DNA from: Pseudopyrenochaeta lycopersici
Lineage: Eukaryota; Ascomycota; Dothideomycetes; Pleosporales; Pseudopyrenochaetaceae
Direction of reading: 5' to 3'
Assembly (NCBI GenBank): GCA_003313425.1
Contig: NHZP01000032.1
Span: 434,001-498,000, forward strand
Length of the DNA: 64,000 nucleotides
Part shown: piece by piece, positions 46,247-58,437 of the stretch
Layout of the letters: the number at the start of each line of letters is the position of its first letter
Numbering within the stretch: position 1 is the first letter of the stretch
Notes under the pieces: generated by a model
The model's input: the letters and a program-made list of their open reading frames with translations, nothing else
Told to the model about the DNA's origin: nothing
Databases searched by the model: none
Translations under genes and position numbers: made by a program

Positions 46247-46415
46247 TTGTTAGGGTTAAACAGACACCTAGCTCTTTCTAGGTAATCCTATGATCTCTGT
46301 ATCGCAATATAGCGCTCTTATATTTGTGTTTTTAACGTTGACAGTTTAATGCTATGTAGGCTTTTTCTGCTCTTATTAGCTGTAGCCTAACCAGAACAGA
46401 CTATTGTGCCCCTTA

Positions 46416-46425
46416 GGCTTCGCCA
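46416..46425 (-). promoter_or_regulatory. Putative primer binding site of element A
   Basis: On minus, TGGCGAAGCC starts five bases after the 5' LTR end. A TGG at this place would pair with the CCA 3' end of a tRNA primer. In B the TGG has decayed. I cannot say which tRNA. Confidence 0.4.
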
Positions 46426-46430
46426 TTATT

Positions 46431-46808
46431 TGTGGAGTTAATAAGGTAGTTCGGCACAATCCCGCAGTTCTAGTGTTGTGAATAAGAGGTAACGTTGGAA
46501 TTAAACGTGCGTGAATAACAGGAGCAGCCCTGCCTGTGCAGTCTGCCAGAAACGAAGGTAAGTATAGAGCCTGATTAAAAGTAATAAATAAAATGGTCTG
46601 AAATCTTATTAAATTGACGTAGCTAATGCACTAGCTACTTCGCAAAATCTCAGTTTTGAAGTGAATTCTCGTGGTGTGTGGTGCATGGTGCATTACGTTT
46701 GGTGCATGAGGTTGAGATCTCTCGCATCTCCAAGTTTTATCACCAAATTTCGCTGACAAAGGAAACCCATCATCACCTGATTGCCCAGGTACCCTGTGCA
46801 ACGGCACA
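46431..46808 (-). repeat. Element A 5' LTR (378 bp)
   Basis: Partner of 34055-34432, same orientation, same length. Starts TGTGGAGTTAATAAGG and ends CAACGGCACA on plus. Flanked by GTATC. Confidence 0.88.
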
Positions 46809-47279
46809 GTATCTAATTACCTTTATATTAAGGAAGCTTTAGAGCGCTAAGCTAAATTATAAAATATATAATTTAGAGCTCTTAGTAATTATATATAGCT
46901 TTAAGTAGTAGCAGTATTACCTTTAAGGTACGCAGTATACTATACAGGTCCTTAGTAACTATAATAACTTACGCTCTATATGTATAGTATAGAAGTTAAA
47001 CTTGCGTTAAACACGTTAGGTAATCTATCTAGGAGCTTTTAATTTTAAGGTAAAGTACTACTTAGGGAAAATAAACCCTATAGACAGCCCTTTATAAAGA
47101 GTAGATTACGTATAAGAGAACTTATTACTAACCTAGTTATTACCTACTTTATAGAATAAACTACTAGTAAGAGTAAAGTATAGTAGAGTAAGAAGATCTA
47201 TAACTAAGCTTAGCTTAGTAGGCGCGTATAAAACGTACGTTACTATAGTTTATAGAACTATAAAGGTCCCTACTACTAG
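46809..47279 (+). pseudogene. Element C pol, part 2: RNase H end
   Basis: The frame resumes directly after element A: LELLVIIYSFKQQQYYLEGT, then LGAFNFKVKYYLGKINPID, the end of a gypsy RNase H/linker, with stops at Gln positions. Cut at 47279 by element D. Confidence 0.65.
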
Positions 47280-47907
47280 TGTGCAGGAACAGAGGCCTCA
47301 GCCAACTTCTCCCTGTCGATGGTAGCCTTGAGCTCACTGAACACAGTTAGGTAGTCATCATCAAGGATGAGATGAGAGGTAGGAGGTAGGTAAACAAGGA
47401 TGAACAATAATAGGGGGGGGGGGTAATAACTGTAGTAGCCGTATCTGTCTGTCTGTCTGTACTGTCTTAATTACTTCTGGATGTTCCTTAGATGTTTTTT
47501 TTAGATTTTGTTTGCTTAGTTCCCCTAGTTTGTTTTTCTGCTTGGTTTCCTCCATGGTTCCTTCGATGTAGATGCTTGGATGCCTTGGTTGTTCCTTCGA
47601 TAGTAGATGCTTGGATTCCTGGGTTCTTCCTTCCTTCGATGTTCTCCGCCTGCCTGCCTCCTTATATCCTTATTTTTCTGCTAATCTCGCTTAATTGCCT
47701 TGAAGTCTGAGCTGTTGTGGCCTAAGCTGCTGTGGCCTGAGCTGCTGCATCTGAACTGCTGCATCTGAACTGCTGCATCTGAACTGCTGCATCTGAACTG
47801 CTGCATCTGAACTGCTGCATCTGAACTGCTGCATCTGAACTGCTGCATCTAACTAGCTGAGATGCCCTTAGTGGCCAGGTGACCAGGTCACCAAGTGCAT
47901 CGGCACA
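47280..47907. mobile_element. Element D: 628-bp LTR-like insertion (solo LTR or short element)
   Basis: Starts TGTGCAGGAACAGAGG and ends GTGCATCGGCACA, with CTAG (or ACTAG) flanking on both sides as target duplication. Composition is normal, with many CA dinucleotides intact, unlike all surrounding DNA, so it inserted after RIP had acted or escaped it because it is short or single-copy. It has no coding frame, a G11 run (about 47411), a short TGTC microsatellite (about 47443-47459) and a 14-bp tandem array. The ends resemble the A/B LTR ends (TGTG...GGCACA), suggesting similar integrases. Confidence 0.65.
47740..47853 (+). repeat. 14-bp minisatellite, eight copies, in element D
   Basis: Unit ACTGCTGCATCTGA; the core CATCT recurs exactly every 14 bp at 47748, 47762, 47776, 47790, 47804, 47818, 47832 and 47846. 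The six internal units look identical. Preceded by related CTGCTGTGGCC(T)GAG words. Confidence 0.9.
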
Positions 47908-49916
47908 CTAGCGCTATAGAATATATACTATACGTGCTACGCTTACTAGCTAAAGTATTAGTTAGTAGCAAACCTATAATAGTAGAGTCTAAAACGTAGA
48001 TAGAGACTCTGTACTAACTATAGTAAAGGGACGCCTTTACCTAGTAGTAGATTACAGACTCTACGCGCGTAGAACGCACTTAAAGTAGCAGAGGGGCGCC
48101 TATTTAGCGTCTTAATAAAAGAAAAGTCTTAAGATATAATAGTAGAATATATATTTTAGAAGAACTAGCTATTAAGTAAGAGATCTTATTCTAGAACTAT
48201 AACACGCGTATAGTAGGCTACTTTAGCGCACGTAGAACGCTTAAGCTAATTAGAAGGCTATACTATTAGCTAACGCTTAGTTATAATATTTAAGAGTACG
48301 TAAGAATATATACTATTTACTAAAGGAGTAAAGCTCTAAGGCATAGTTAATATAGAAAGCTAGCACCTCTACTAGTTCCTAAAGATATATTTAAGGAAGT
48401 TATACTAGACTTTATTTCTAAGTTACTCTTAGTAAAGAATAGTTTAGGTTACGTATTTAATATAATCCTTATAATTATTAATTACTTCTTAAAGATAGCG
48501 CTCTATATACTTACTTTAAAGATATAAGATATAAAATAGTTTATAAAAGCTTGCTTTAACTATATAATTTTAAAGTTTAGGGTACAGAAAGGTATTATAT
48601 TAGATAGAGGCTCTATCTTTACTTCTAACTTTTAAGTAGAGATCTGCTACTAACTATAAGTAAAGCGCAAGCTAAGTATAGCTTTCTATCTATAGATAGA
48701 TAGGTAAACAGAATACTAGAATTAAACGCTTAAATAGTACCTTTAAGTCTTTGCATTAGCAGCTTAGGATAACTAGGTTAAGCTTTTAAGTATAGCTTAA
48801 TTTACGTATAATAATTCAGTCTATAAGTTAATAAAATTAACTCTTTTCTATACTATATATAGTAAGTACTTACTAGTTACCTTACCTCCTAAGGATAGTA
48901 GGCTAGAGGGGGAGATACCTAATATAATAGACAGAGTTAAGTGCATATATAACGTAAGGACTGCGCTTATAGAACACCTATAAAAAGTATAAGAGTATTA
49001 AAGCTAATATTATAATAAAAAGTATAAGGATAAAGTATTCTGCTAAGGAGATCTTATATTACTTAGTACTAAGTATATTAACTTAACTTACTAACTAAAT
49101 AAAAAGCTATCTAGTAAGTTTATTAGACCTTTTAGAGTATAAGAAGTAGTTAGAACGCAGGCATATTACTTAATTTTACTACCTTACTACTGTATTTATA
49201 ACGTATTCTATATCTTACTCCTTAAATGCTAGAAATCTTAGTAGGAAGAAGAAGAAAATACCTAGCTACCTAATATTACTCTTAAAAGAGAGGAAGTCTA
49301 AGAAGTTAAAAAGATCTTAAGTAAACGTATAAAGAAGAGCTAACTATAGTACTAGTAAAGGTAGAAAGGTTATAATAAGACTTAGGATACCTAGACTTTA
49401 GTATTAGATTTTAAAAATATAGATAACCTAGTTTAAGAGTTTAAATAAGAGAGAAGAGCTACGCGCTTAAGAAAGAGAAAGGAAGCATAAGCTATGTCAC
49501 TAAAGCGCTAAAGAGAAGCAAGTCTAGGAAAGAAAAGCAGAACTTATTATTATAGCCTTAGGCTTATAAGTATCTATAAAAAGTAAAAGAAAAAACTTTA
49601 AAAATGCTAAAACTACCTAACCCTTACTACTTATACTGCACCTAATCTCTTTCCTAGCCTTACCTGCGCTCTAAGCGCTACTAGCACCCCCTACTTATTA
49701 TTACTATTATTATCTTTACTACTACTACTACTACTACTATTCTAAAGCTAAGCAACCTGCCTCTAACCCCCTCCTCTATTACTACTCTTGCTGTCGCTGC
49801 TATCTAGGTTACTATTAGCGTTATTTTATAAAGATATTAGCTTACGCCCTAGATATAAGTAACCTATCTATATACTATATAAGCTGCGTGGCCTATAAGC
49901 TACTCTAGAGCAGTAG
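47908..49916 (+). pseudogene. Element C pol, part 3: integrase and downstream
   Basis: With stops ignored: the integrase zinc-binding region (GYFSARRTLKLIRRLYYQLT ... EYVRIYTICQRSKA, about 48215-48340), a decayed catalytic core (about 48370-48900), and a basic/aromatic C-terminal domain (about 49050-49330, PFRVQEVVRTQ-like). 49480-49900 is low-complexity (ACTACTACTATT). Interrupted at 49916 by element B. Confidence 0.6.
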
Positions 49917-50294
49917 TGTGCCGTTGCACAGGGTACCTGGGCAATCAGGTGATGATGGGTTTCCTTTGTCAGCGAAATTTGGTGATAAAACTTGGAGATG
50001 CGAGAGATCTCAACATCATGCACCAAACGTGATGCACCATGCACCACACACCACGAGAATTTACTTTAAAACTGAGATTTTGCGAAGTAGCTAGTGCATT
50101 AGCTACGTCAATTTAATGAGATTTCAGACTATTTTGTTTATTACTTTTAATCAGGCTCTATACTTACCTTCGTTTCTGGCAGACTGCACAGGCAGGGCTG
50201 CTCCTGTTATTCACGCACGTTTAATTCTAACGTTACCTCTCATTTACAACACCAGAACTGCGGGATTGTGCTGAACTACCTTGTTAACTCTACA
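49917..50294 (+). repeat. Element B 5' LTR (378 bp)
   Basis: Starts TGTGCCGTTGCACAGGGTAC and ends TAACTCTACA. Matches 62326-62703 with few differences, all transitions in the parts compared. Confidence 0.9.
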
Positions 50295-50480
50295 TATAAT
50301 AGCGAAGCCTAAGGGGCATAACAGTCTGTTCTAGTTAGGCTATAGCTAATAAGAGCAGAAAGAGCCTATATAGCATTGAACTGTTAACGTTAAAAACACA
50401 AATATAAGAGCGCTATATTACGATACAGAGATTATAGGATTACCTAGAAAGAGCTAGGTGTCTGTTTAACCCTGATAAAC

Positions 50481-50636
50481 CTTTAAGAGGGATAGCGCTG
50501 TTGCGGCTAGCCTTCGGAACCTTTAAGAGGGATGGCGCTGTTGCGGCTAGCCTTTAGAACCTTTGAGAGGGATGGCGCTGTTACAGCCAGCCTTCGGAAC
50601 CTTAGAGAGGGATGGCGCTGTTGCGGCCACCCCCTC
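50481..50636 (+). repeat. Four tandem 40-bp repeats in the element B leader
   Basis: Units at 50481-50520, 50521-50560, 50561-50600 and 50601-50636 (last one partial), of the form CTTTAAGAGGGATGGCGCTG then TTGCGGCTAGCCTTCGGAAC. Located between the 5' LTR and gag. Role unknown; one possibility is packaging or leader structure. Confidence 0.85.
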
Positions 50637-50839
50637 TACATTTTTAGAGCAAGAGTTGACAGGGACTAGCTCTATTAAGGCTGTATCCTTGTTATCTTGC
50701 TATAACAAATTAAGACTTCCTATATAATAAGCAGAAGCTAACTTAGTAGTAGCGGGACAAGAATAATAAAAACAAGAATAAGATAACAGAAAATAAAAAC
50801 AAGAACAACTATAAACGATTAAGAAACAATTTAGAAGTA

Positions 50840-53100
50840 GTACAGTATTAGATTTTAGTTAATTATTAGCGTTAGCAAGGAACTGCCTAGTAGTTACAGT
50901 CTCCTTATTCAGTTATACTGAAGGGCTGCAGCAGCCTATTTAGGATTCAGCCTTCAGCCATCCCTATAGCTGAATCGACACCAGATTCGCTGTTATTTAG
51001 ATTAGATCTTACGCCTGCTATTAAGGTTATTAAGAAACACACTATAGATACTAGTAAAGTACTCGTGCCTATAAGGCTGGCGAGGAAAGACTTTCTATTC
51101 ACAGGAAAAGATGTTACTGAGTTCCTAGATGACTTTAATCGCCAGGCAGATAATAGCAGCTATAACGACTATTAAAAGATAAGAATCTTTCTAGACTTCT
51201 GTAACACTATGTGCAGAAGCTTTATTAAGAAAATAAGGCTATATAGGGTGCTAGACTAGAAGAAGCTTTAAGAAGTAATAAAAGAGTATTAGCACGATTA
51301 AGATGTAGCTTAACGCATAGGAACGCGAGCGTTCCTAGAGACCTATGTTTCTAAGACGTTAAGAAAATTCCTAGGGCTATCTAAGTATTTAACTAACTTC
51401 GCGGCGTACAGTAACGCTTGCGTTAAGACAGGCTAGCTGCATAAGACAGAGGCTGGCTTCTTTTTCGCTAGAGGCCTTCTAAGAGAAGACTAGGACATAA
51501 TCTTTATCTATATGTATAAAGGGCTAATTCTAGATAAGCTAGAGAGTTTTAATATTAAGAAGATTTACACGTATCTTAAGCGCGTATACCGCCAGAGAGA
51601 GGGGATAAAATAGATATCCCCTAGCTATGCAGAAAGAGAGGCTAAGCTTGCCCACCAGATCCTAGATTAAGAAAAGAAAATATTAATAGCTAAGCAGCTG
51701 AAAGATGTAGTTAATAAGTATAAGAAAAGCAAGGTTTAAGAGGAAGCTAGGCCTACTCTTCTACCTAGTATAGATCTAGAGGTTTAAGACCTTATTTTAG
51801 CCCTCGGCGACTGGAAGATTAGCCTAGCTAAGGTTAACAAGATGATAGTTTATCCCAAACTGGGTCAGATTCTAAGGAACCCAGCTACGTACGCGTACTT
51901 CATCAGCCGAGTCGTCTTAAGAGATAATGCTAAGCAGCTACTATTAGAAAGGAATAATAGCTCTTACGTAACAACGGCTCCTCGCAGCTTAAATCCTTAG
52001 TAAGGCGCGATTACTGTCTAAGGCCGTGAATATCAAAACACTTGTAATATATGTAACCTCCCTGGTTACATTGCTAGAGAATGTAAGCTATATTAGCTGC
52101 TTTTACATCTTAGCTAGATTAGCTTTAAGTAGAATAGGGAAGTTAGATATAAGACTTACTATTTTAGTCCTTTGCATAAGAGGTTAGGGCAAATCTAAAG
52201 AACGGCACCCTAAACGCTGCAGCTCTATTAGTTAAAATAGAAAATTTAGGAGTATTACAGAGTTACTAACGATGTTCTAGATTAGCTAGCGTTAGTAGTA
52301 TGTCTAGAGAAGTTTAATAGAGTAGACTTAAGGCCTGCTTAATATTAAAAGCTTAGACTACTAGCTGTGCAGTAACAGAAGGTAGTTAGTCCTAATACGA
52401 ATACGATTACAGAAGATAGATATAGCAGGACAGCTATAAGCCTGGCGAAGGACCTACTAAACTTTTAGAACGTTAGGATATTGCTAAGAGGCTTAACTAA
52501 GGCGTGTTTTGCCCTTAATAAGGTTACATCTTAGGATATTATTCTTAGTACTTTTAAGGAAGGAGCAGTAAATGCTGGCTTAACTTATGTAGTAACACGC
52601 TCTTAAACGCGTTAGAATGTTAGGAAAGATCCAGTTCTTAAGAAAGTTAGGCAGAGCAAAGTGTAGAAGTAAGCTCCTGCCAAACCTCCTTATTCTAAGT
52701 AACTAAAGCGAGTTACAGTTAAGGACTATCGTATGCCTGCTATAAGGGGCAACACTGCATTCGAACTAATAGATATTAAGGAATTTAAGTAAGTAGAGCT
52801 AATTCTATTCGCCAGCTAAGCCTATAATAAGCTATTCTCTCTTATACAGCCTCTAGACGATGATAGAAGCTTTTAGGATTTGAAAGCTAAGCCTGAATTT
52901 GTTAGTTAGAATAAGAAAAAGAAGAACTAGAATAATAGCCTTACTAATACAGAGCTCTGTTATTTGCTAGGCCCGCATCTAAACTGTATCGCTACTACTA
53001 TGCTGCGTTAGGAGGTGCGTAGTGTGACTTTTAGGGACCTTATAAGCTAACATCAGCTTTAAAAATAAGTTAGAAATATATTAAAAGCGATTAATAAGCC
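50840..53100 (+). pseudogene. Element B gag
   Basis: Structural capsid/nucleocapsid protein of the element. With TAA/TAG read through, one frame runs from about 50890: PIRLARKDFLFTGKDVTEFL, then DFNRQADNSSYNDY, a helical capsid-like part, and a zinc knuckle near 52028-52075 (CNICNLPGYIARECK, His decayed to Tyr). A long Lys/Arg-rich region follows. Start codon not identifiable. Stops are nearly all TAG/TAA, consistent with Gln codons. Confidence 0.65.
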
Positions 53101-53147
53101 TGCCGCGTTGTTAGCTAGCGTAAACGCCGCGGAATTAAGTATTAGGC

Positions 53148-53211
53148 CGGCTAGCTAATCAGCAATTGCTAGGTCAGCTAAGCGAGACCTGCTGGAATCT
53201 AATTGGCTGAC
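53148..53211. promoter_or_regulatory. CCAAT inverted-pair module 1 (element B)
   Basis: GGCTAGCTAATCAGCAATTG on the left and GGAATCTAATTGGCTGAC on the right, inverted relative to each other, at the gag-pol junction. The right arm keeps ATTGGC, the complement of CCAAT. Confidence 0.5.
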
Positions 53212-53710
53212 ACCGCAGTGCCTTACCCTGCACAACCCCGCGTCCGCCTAAGTTATTAGGGATGCTCATGGGCATTTTTCTAATAAAGAAAAGGTTAAAT
53301 CAAATTAAGAAGAGACTAGTAGTCTTAAAAAAGGACTAAATTTAGGGCTTAACTTAATATAATTTAGGACTTTTAATACCTAAACCAGGTATAAGGCCTT
53401 AGGAACATATAATACTTAGCATAAAGCTTTAGTTAATCCTACTAAACAAGAAGCCATAATAATTTAAAAGAAGATAGGCATAGCTTACGTGTAGTGTAAC
53501 CTTCTAACCTGCTAGGCCTTATTTAATAGGCATGCAGTAAAGTGTCTTATTAACACTAGCGCACAGATAAACCTTTTAAGATATAGTGCGGCCAAGGCAT
53601 TAAAGCTTATATATAAAGACTATAAGTAAGGTAGCTCGCATTAAGATAGAGTAGTTACTACAAATAGAAGCACTGATCCTTTTATAGGAACTGCGTGGAG
53701 TGTCCTAGTC

Positions 53711-53723
53711 AAAGTAGGGGAGG
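53711..53723 (+). promoter_or_regulatory. Internal polypurine tract copy 1 (element B)
   Basis: AAAGTAGGGGAGG inside the 5' part of pol. The same tract, with one changed base each, occurs at 57721 and 62311. Confidence 0.6.
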
Positions 53724-56700
53724 TGACTGTTGTTAGTTACTTCAGGATCGTTCAAAACCTAACAAGATCAGCGATTTTAGGTAGACCTTAGTGCGCTTTA
53801 GCAAGGTTATTAATTTAGTATAATATATATAGAAGGATTACGTGCAGGATTATTTCTAAGAATAGAGATAGGAACGCTGTCTTTATAGCCTCTAATCCTG
53901 CTCCGCTGCATCTAAGAGACTATTTACTAACTTTTAAAGATAAGGAAAACACGTAGCAGACACCCTTTCTAGGGAGAAGTGTCTAGATTTAAGTAGAAGA
54001 TACCTAGGACGATGTTTTAGTTTAGAATCTTATTTATCTTATACTTAGGTTAAGTATATTCAGGAGGCTGAATTTATAAAAGCTTCTGTTAGATTTAGAG
54101 AATTTTCACCTGTTTTTATAACTAATAATAAGCAGTAATTTAAAGAATAGGTAAAGCAAGTAATAAGCTATACGGTTAGAGCCTCTAAGAATCCTTTAGC
54201 TGTGCGAGAATTAGAGTCTTTTTTAGTCATATGTGAACTCAACCGTCAGGCGTAATAGGAAAAGAGAAGGAAGTACACAGGCAGTCAGGTTAATACCCTA
54301 CATAAGAGGGTAGCTAATAAGGTGCGACCTGTAGATATTCCTACAGTATTAGATATTAAGGAGTTTAGGCGTAAGGATTAGAAGTAACATGCTGTTAAAC
54401 TGTAACTCTTAAGAAAAAGTCTAAGACCTCCTAATATAGGGCCTTTTAATCACCTTTTTAAATACAGACATGCAGTATTCCTATAAGGCATAAGATTAAC
54501 ACTAGAAAGGCTAGCCTTACAAAAGTTTAGATCTGAGTTAACAAAATTAGAAGTTTAGTTATTTATTGAAATGTTAATAAACAGAGAAGGCGCGATCGCT
54601 TTCACTTTCTCTAAGACAGGACGAATTATTAAGGATGTATGTTCTCTATATAAGATACGGACTATTAAATATAAAGCTTAGTAAGAAAAATTGTTCCTAA
54701 TAGCGCGAGCTGTTAAGGAAGAGGTAGTTATAATGTTTAATAACAGACTTAATTAAGGGGTACTAGAAAGATACGCTAGTTAGTACAGAAACTTATAGTT
54801 TCTAGTTAAAAAGAAGGATAAGAGTTATTAGATGATACTTAGGTTAATTAAGATGAACGCAGTATCTCTTAGGGATGCTAATCTGCCTCTGACAGCAGAT
54901 GAATTCTCTAAGCGTTTTAGTAGATGTTGTATTCTGTCTCTTATAGATCTATTCTTAGGATATAACTAGATTATACTTTATCTAGACAGCAGAGACATAA
55001 CTACCTTTTATACGCTAGTTAGTTTACTTTAATACTGTACGATTGTTTAAGGCGCAACTAACTTAGTTACAGTCTTTTAGCGAGTAGTTACAAAGATTAT
55101 AAAGGATTATTAGCTATATACTATTCCTTTTATAGATAATATTACTGCTAGCGGTCCTAAAACTAACTATAGAAGAGAAGAAGTATTTCCTAGAGTAAGA
55201 AGATATGTGTTAGAATATATTTAGTAGCTAGATAGGGCTCTAGCTAACATAGAAAGAGCTAGAGCTATAATTTTAGGTAAGAAGTGTTATTAGGGAGTCT
55301 TTAGATTAGGGGTAGTTAGATATAAGGTTACTGCGTAAGGGAGACATCTAGATTAATAGAAAGTAGCTAAGATTCTAGATTAGCTAGAATACAGAAATAT
55401 AAAAGAAGTAAGGGCGTTTATAGGTATCTGTGTCTACTACAGGATATAGGTGCCTAGCTTTACTATTCGCGCGAAGCCCCTGTTCTAGTTAATAAGGACT
55501 AGCGTTAAATAGACGTGGCAGGAAGCTTAATAAGAGGCTATGCGTACCTTAAAGTAATATATTACTTTAGCCCCAGCGTTAGCGAGTCCTAACTATAAGA
55601 ATAAAGGCATAATTTTTGTGGTAGTAGATACGAGCAAGGAAGGCGCAGGCGCGTCTCTTAAACAGATTGGAGCAGATAGAAAGAGACACCCATGTTAATT
55701 TAAAAGTACAATTTAGTTAAAAGCTAAGAGTCTCTGGCACTTAATAAAGCTTAAGTGCAAGGCAGTATTATAGGCGTTAAAGAAATTTAGAACCTGGCTA
55801 TATAGATAACATTTTACTATTGAAACGGACGCTTAGACGCTTATTTATTAACTTAACAGATTATCGCCTGACGTCCCTAGGTTAGTCCAAAACAGGTGGC
55901 TCGCAGCTATCCTTACCTAGGACTTTGATATTAAGTATGTTCCTGGAAAGAAGAATGTTGTTGCTAATGCGTTGTCACGTTACCCGAAGCTAGAAGGATG
56001 GGAACAGCCAGACAAGACTAAAGATAACCTTAAAGATTTTATTAAAAACGTGATCACTAACCTTGAGTTTGCCTTACCTGCTGAGATAAGTAGGGTACTA
56101 AATAAGCAATACTTAGACGAGTCTAAAGTAATTACTTAGTTCTTAATAAGATTTAAGAAGCCTAAAGGCCTTATAAGGGCATAACTTTAAGTATAAAAAA
56201 AGAGGGCGATAAATTTCTTTATGCGAGAAGGGTATCTCTTCTAAAAGTCTATAAAGAATATAGCTATTTATTAAGTTATAGATAATCCTAATCTTAAGAC
56301 TGCAGCTATATAGGAAATATATTAACAGATTAGTTACAGAGGAGTGAATAGCGTCTATTTAATGCTTACTTAATAATACTAGTAGGAAAGGATGCATAAG
56401 GAGGTGCGACGCACGATTATATTATGCAAACAGTGCCAGCGAAGATTATTAAGTCGCAAGTAAGAGATGCTAATAAATACCTACTGTCACGCGTTATAGG
56501 AATAAGTTACTATAGACGTTATTTACGTGCCGCATTATTAAGGAAAGAAATTTATTATAATTACACAAGAATATCTTAGTAGATAGCTAGAGGCACGAGC
56601 AATAGCTAACAACAAGTTATCTACTGTCGCTAAGTTTTTATATAAGGAAATCTTATATTACTAGAGTATAATAAGGACACTTACTATAGACGGCGGACCT

Positions 56701-57720
56701 AATTTTAGAAAGGTAGTTAAAGCCCTTACTAAGATTTATTATATTAGGAGGATCCAGGCATTAGCATACAACCCTTAGGCCATAGGAAAAATCAAGGGTA
56801 GTTACAAGCTAATATGCAATGCACTTGCAAAGCTTCCTAGACCTTAGGTTAATAATCTTCTAACAGTATTATAGGCAGACAGAATTTCTACTTAGAGTTA
56901 GACAGGATATTCTCCTTATTAGTTAGTCACTGGTTAGAATCTAGTACTTCTGATTAAGCTTGCTCTTCTAACATAGCAGACATTACTATTTAGACAAGTA
57001 ACATTAAGAGGCTAGTTATTAGTAGTACAAGCTATGCAGCTAGATTTAAGAGATCAATTTCTTAAGGACGCAGTGTTAAGAACTAAGCGCCTACAACGTA
57101 AAAAGAAGGAATATTAGGACGATTATAGGGAGATTTATTAAGAAGAAATTAAAGATAATAACTTTATACTAATATAGGACTTAGCTAGAGACATTAACAT
57201 GTTAAGAGATAAGAAGCTTGCGAGCAGATAGCTAGGACTATATAAAGTCTTTTATGCTAACTAGGATAAAGGTAACTATTAACTTATAGACCTTAATGGC
57301 ACGCGATTTAGAAACACTACCCTAGGATAGAGACTTAAACTGTAGGTACCTTAAGATAAAAGTAAAGTCGCTTAGGAGCATTAAGGTCGTGTAAAGCTAT
57401 AGGATCCTTCGTTGTGGGATGCTAAAGCCGACTTTTTACTACCGCCTACTTAATCTAACAACTCTTAAGATAATAAGTTTATAGTTATTAAAAATCCTAA
57501 CTAAGACGCGATTTAGTTATAAGAGAAAGAGAATAATCCTCCTACAGACTTGGATTTATCTAAAGATATAATACAGCTAACTGCGCGCAGCTATCTTATT
57601 ATTATACTAAGATCTTTAACAGAGACTAAGAGACGATAATACGTTTAAATACCTGATTTAGAAATTAGTTCTGACTTAGAAGATAAGCTTACTTAAGCCT
57701 AGGAGACGGGCTTTCATCTT

Positions 57721-57733
57721 AAAGCAGGGGAGG
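57721..57733 (+). promoter_or_regulatory. Internal polypurine tract copy 2 (element B)
   Basis: AAAGCAGGGGAGG followed by GGCTG, at the end of pol. Differs from the consensus by one base; element A has the exact consensus here. Confidence 0.55.
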
Positions 57734-57916
57734 GGCTGTATTTCCTTTATTAAATTTTCGCATATTTTTACATATTCAGCATCACACACACGCAGCGCAA
57801 CCTCCTAGACACATAAAAATAAGTTAAAATTAAACGAAATATCATTTAGAGTCGCTGGGAGGTTAATCTCCTAGTTGCGCGATCAAAAATAGTAGAGAAA
57901 CCAGGGTGTTAAAGGA

Positions 57917-57980
57917 TCTGGCCAATCAGCAATCGCTAGGTAAGCTTAGCAAGACCTGCTAAAATCTAATTAGCCGGACA
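57917..57980. promoter_or_regulatory. CCAAT inverted-pair module 2 (element B)
   Basis: CTGGCCAATCAGCAATCGC on the left and AAAATCTAATTAGCCGGAC on the right. The left arm carries a perfect RRCCAATCAG-type box (GGCCAATCAG), about 510 bp upstream of the third ORF. A promoter for that ORF would fit here. Confidence 0.55.
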
Positions 57981-58437
57981 ACTTAATATCTGCGCTAACA
58001 GCAGTAACGCAACTATAAGATTACAGAGCGATAATTCAAAGATACAGAATTAATTAAAGGAGGTAGAAGATAAGATAATTAATATTTTTAAGTGTGAAGG
58101 TAAGTTTATAGCTGCGTTTAGCAGTAAGATAAGACCCGCTTAGGAAACGTTCCTAAGTAGCTAACTCTTAAGAGGACCTGCTATGCTAGCTAATTAGGTA
58201 ATAGGAAGGAGTTAAAATAATAGTAACTTTACCTTTTACTACGTTGTTAAGCCTTAGCGGGGCTTTTAAGTAAAGTTAGGGAGGGAAAGATACCCTCTAC
58301 CGCTCGAACCTCCTCTAAATCTTAAGCCTGTGGTTGATCCTACAGGGCCTAAGTTTCTCTTTCTTACTTCCTGTTACTATCTATTGAAACTTTCTAAGGT
58401 AAACACACGAGTGCCTGTTAGGTACAAACTTTAAGCG

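Larger units (their letters stand above)
34055..46808 (-). mobile_element. Element A: 12.75-kb Ty3/gypsy retrotransposon with an extra ORF, coding on minus
   Basis: Bounded by 378-bp direct LTRs at 34055-34432 and 46431-46808, both starting TGTGGAG and ending GCACA on plus. Flanks are AGTAT on the left and GTAT on the right, so a 4-bp (GTAT) or 5-bp duplication. Internal order on minus: PBS, 40-bp repeats, gag, pol, third ORF, polypurine tract, LTR. Both LTRs share bases that differ from element B, for example CTCAACCTCATG where B has CTCAACATCATG (read in the coding strand), so A is a single insertion. Heavily RIP-decayed. Inserted into the RNase H region of element C. Confidence 0.85.
53260..57735 (+). 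pseudogene. Element B pol (protease, RT, RNase H, integrase)
   Basis: Polyprotein for replication and integration. Retropepsin LINTSAQINLL (about 53547; the DTG-type site decayed to NTS). Reverse transcriptase about 54550-55350 with FLVKKKDKSY, SLIDLFLGYNQI and PFIDNITA (YxDD-type box, second Asp decayed). RNase H about 55600-55950 with VVVDTSKEGAGASLKQ and KYVPGKKNVVANALSRY. Integrase about 56250-57300: HxxxH..CxxC region with CKQCQRRLL, core VTIDVIYVPHYQG, TIDGGPNF and GKIKGSYK (Glu decayed to Lys), then a C-terminal part. RT before integrase gives the Ty3/gypsy order. No chromodomain recognised. Confidence 0.75.

Noticed and set aside
47361..47710. Small ORFs inside element D
   Set aside because: They run through the G11 run and microsatellite; composition explains them.
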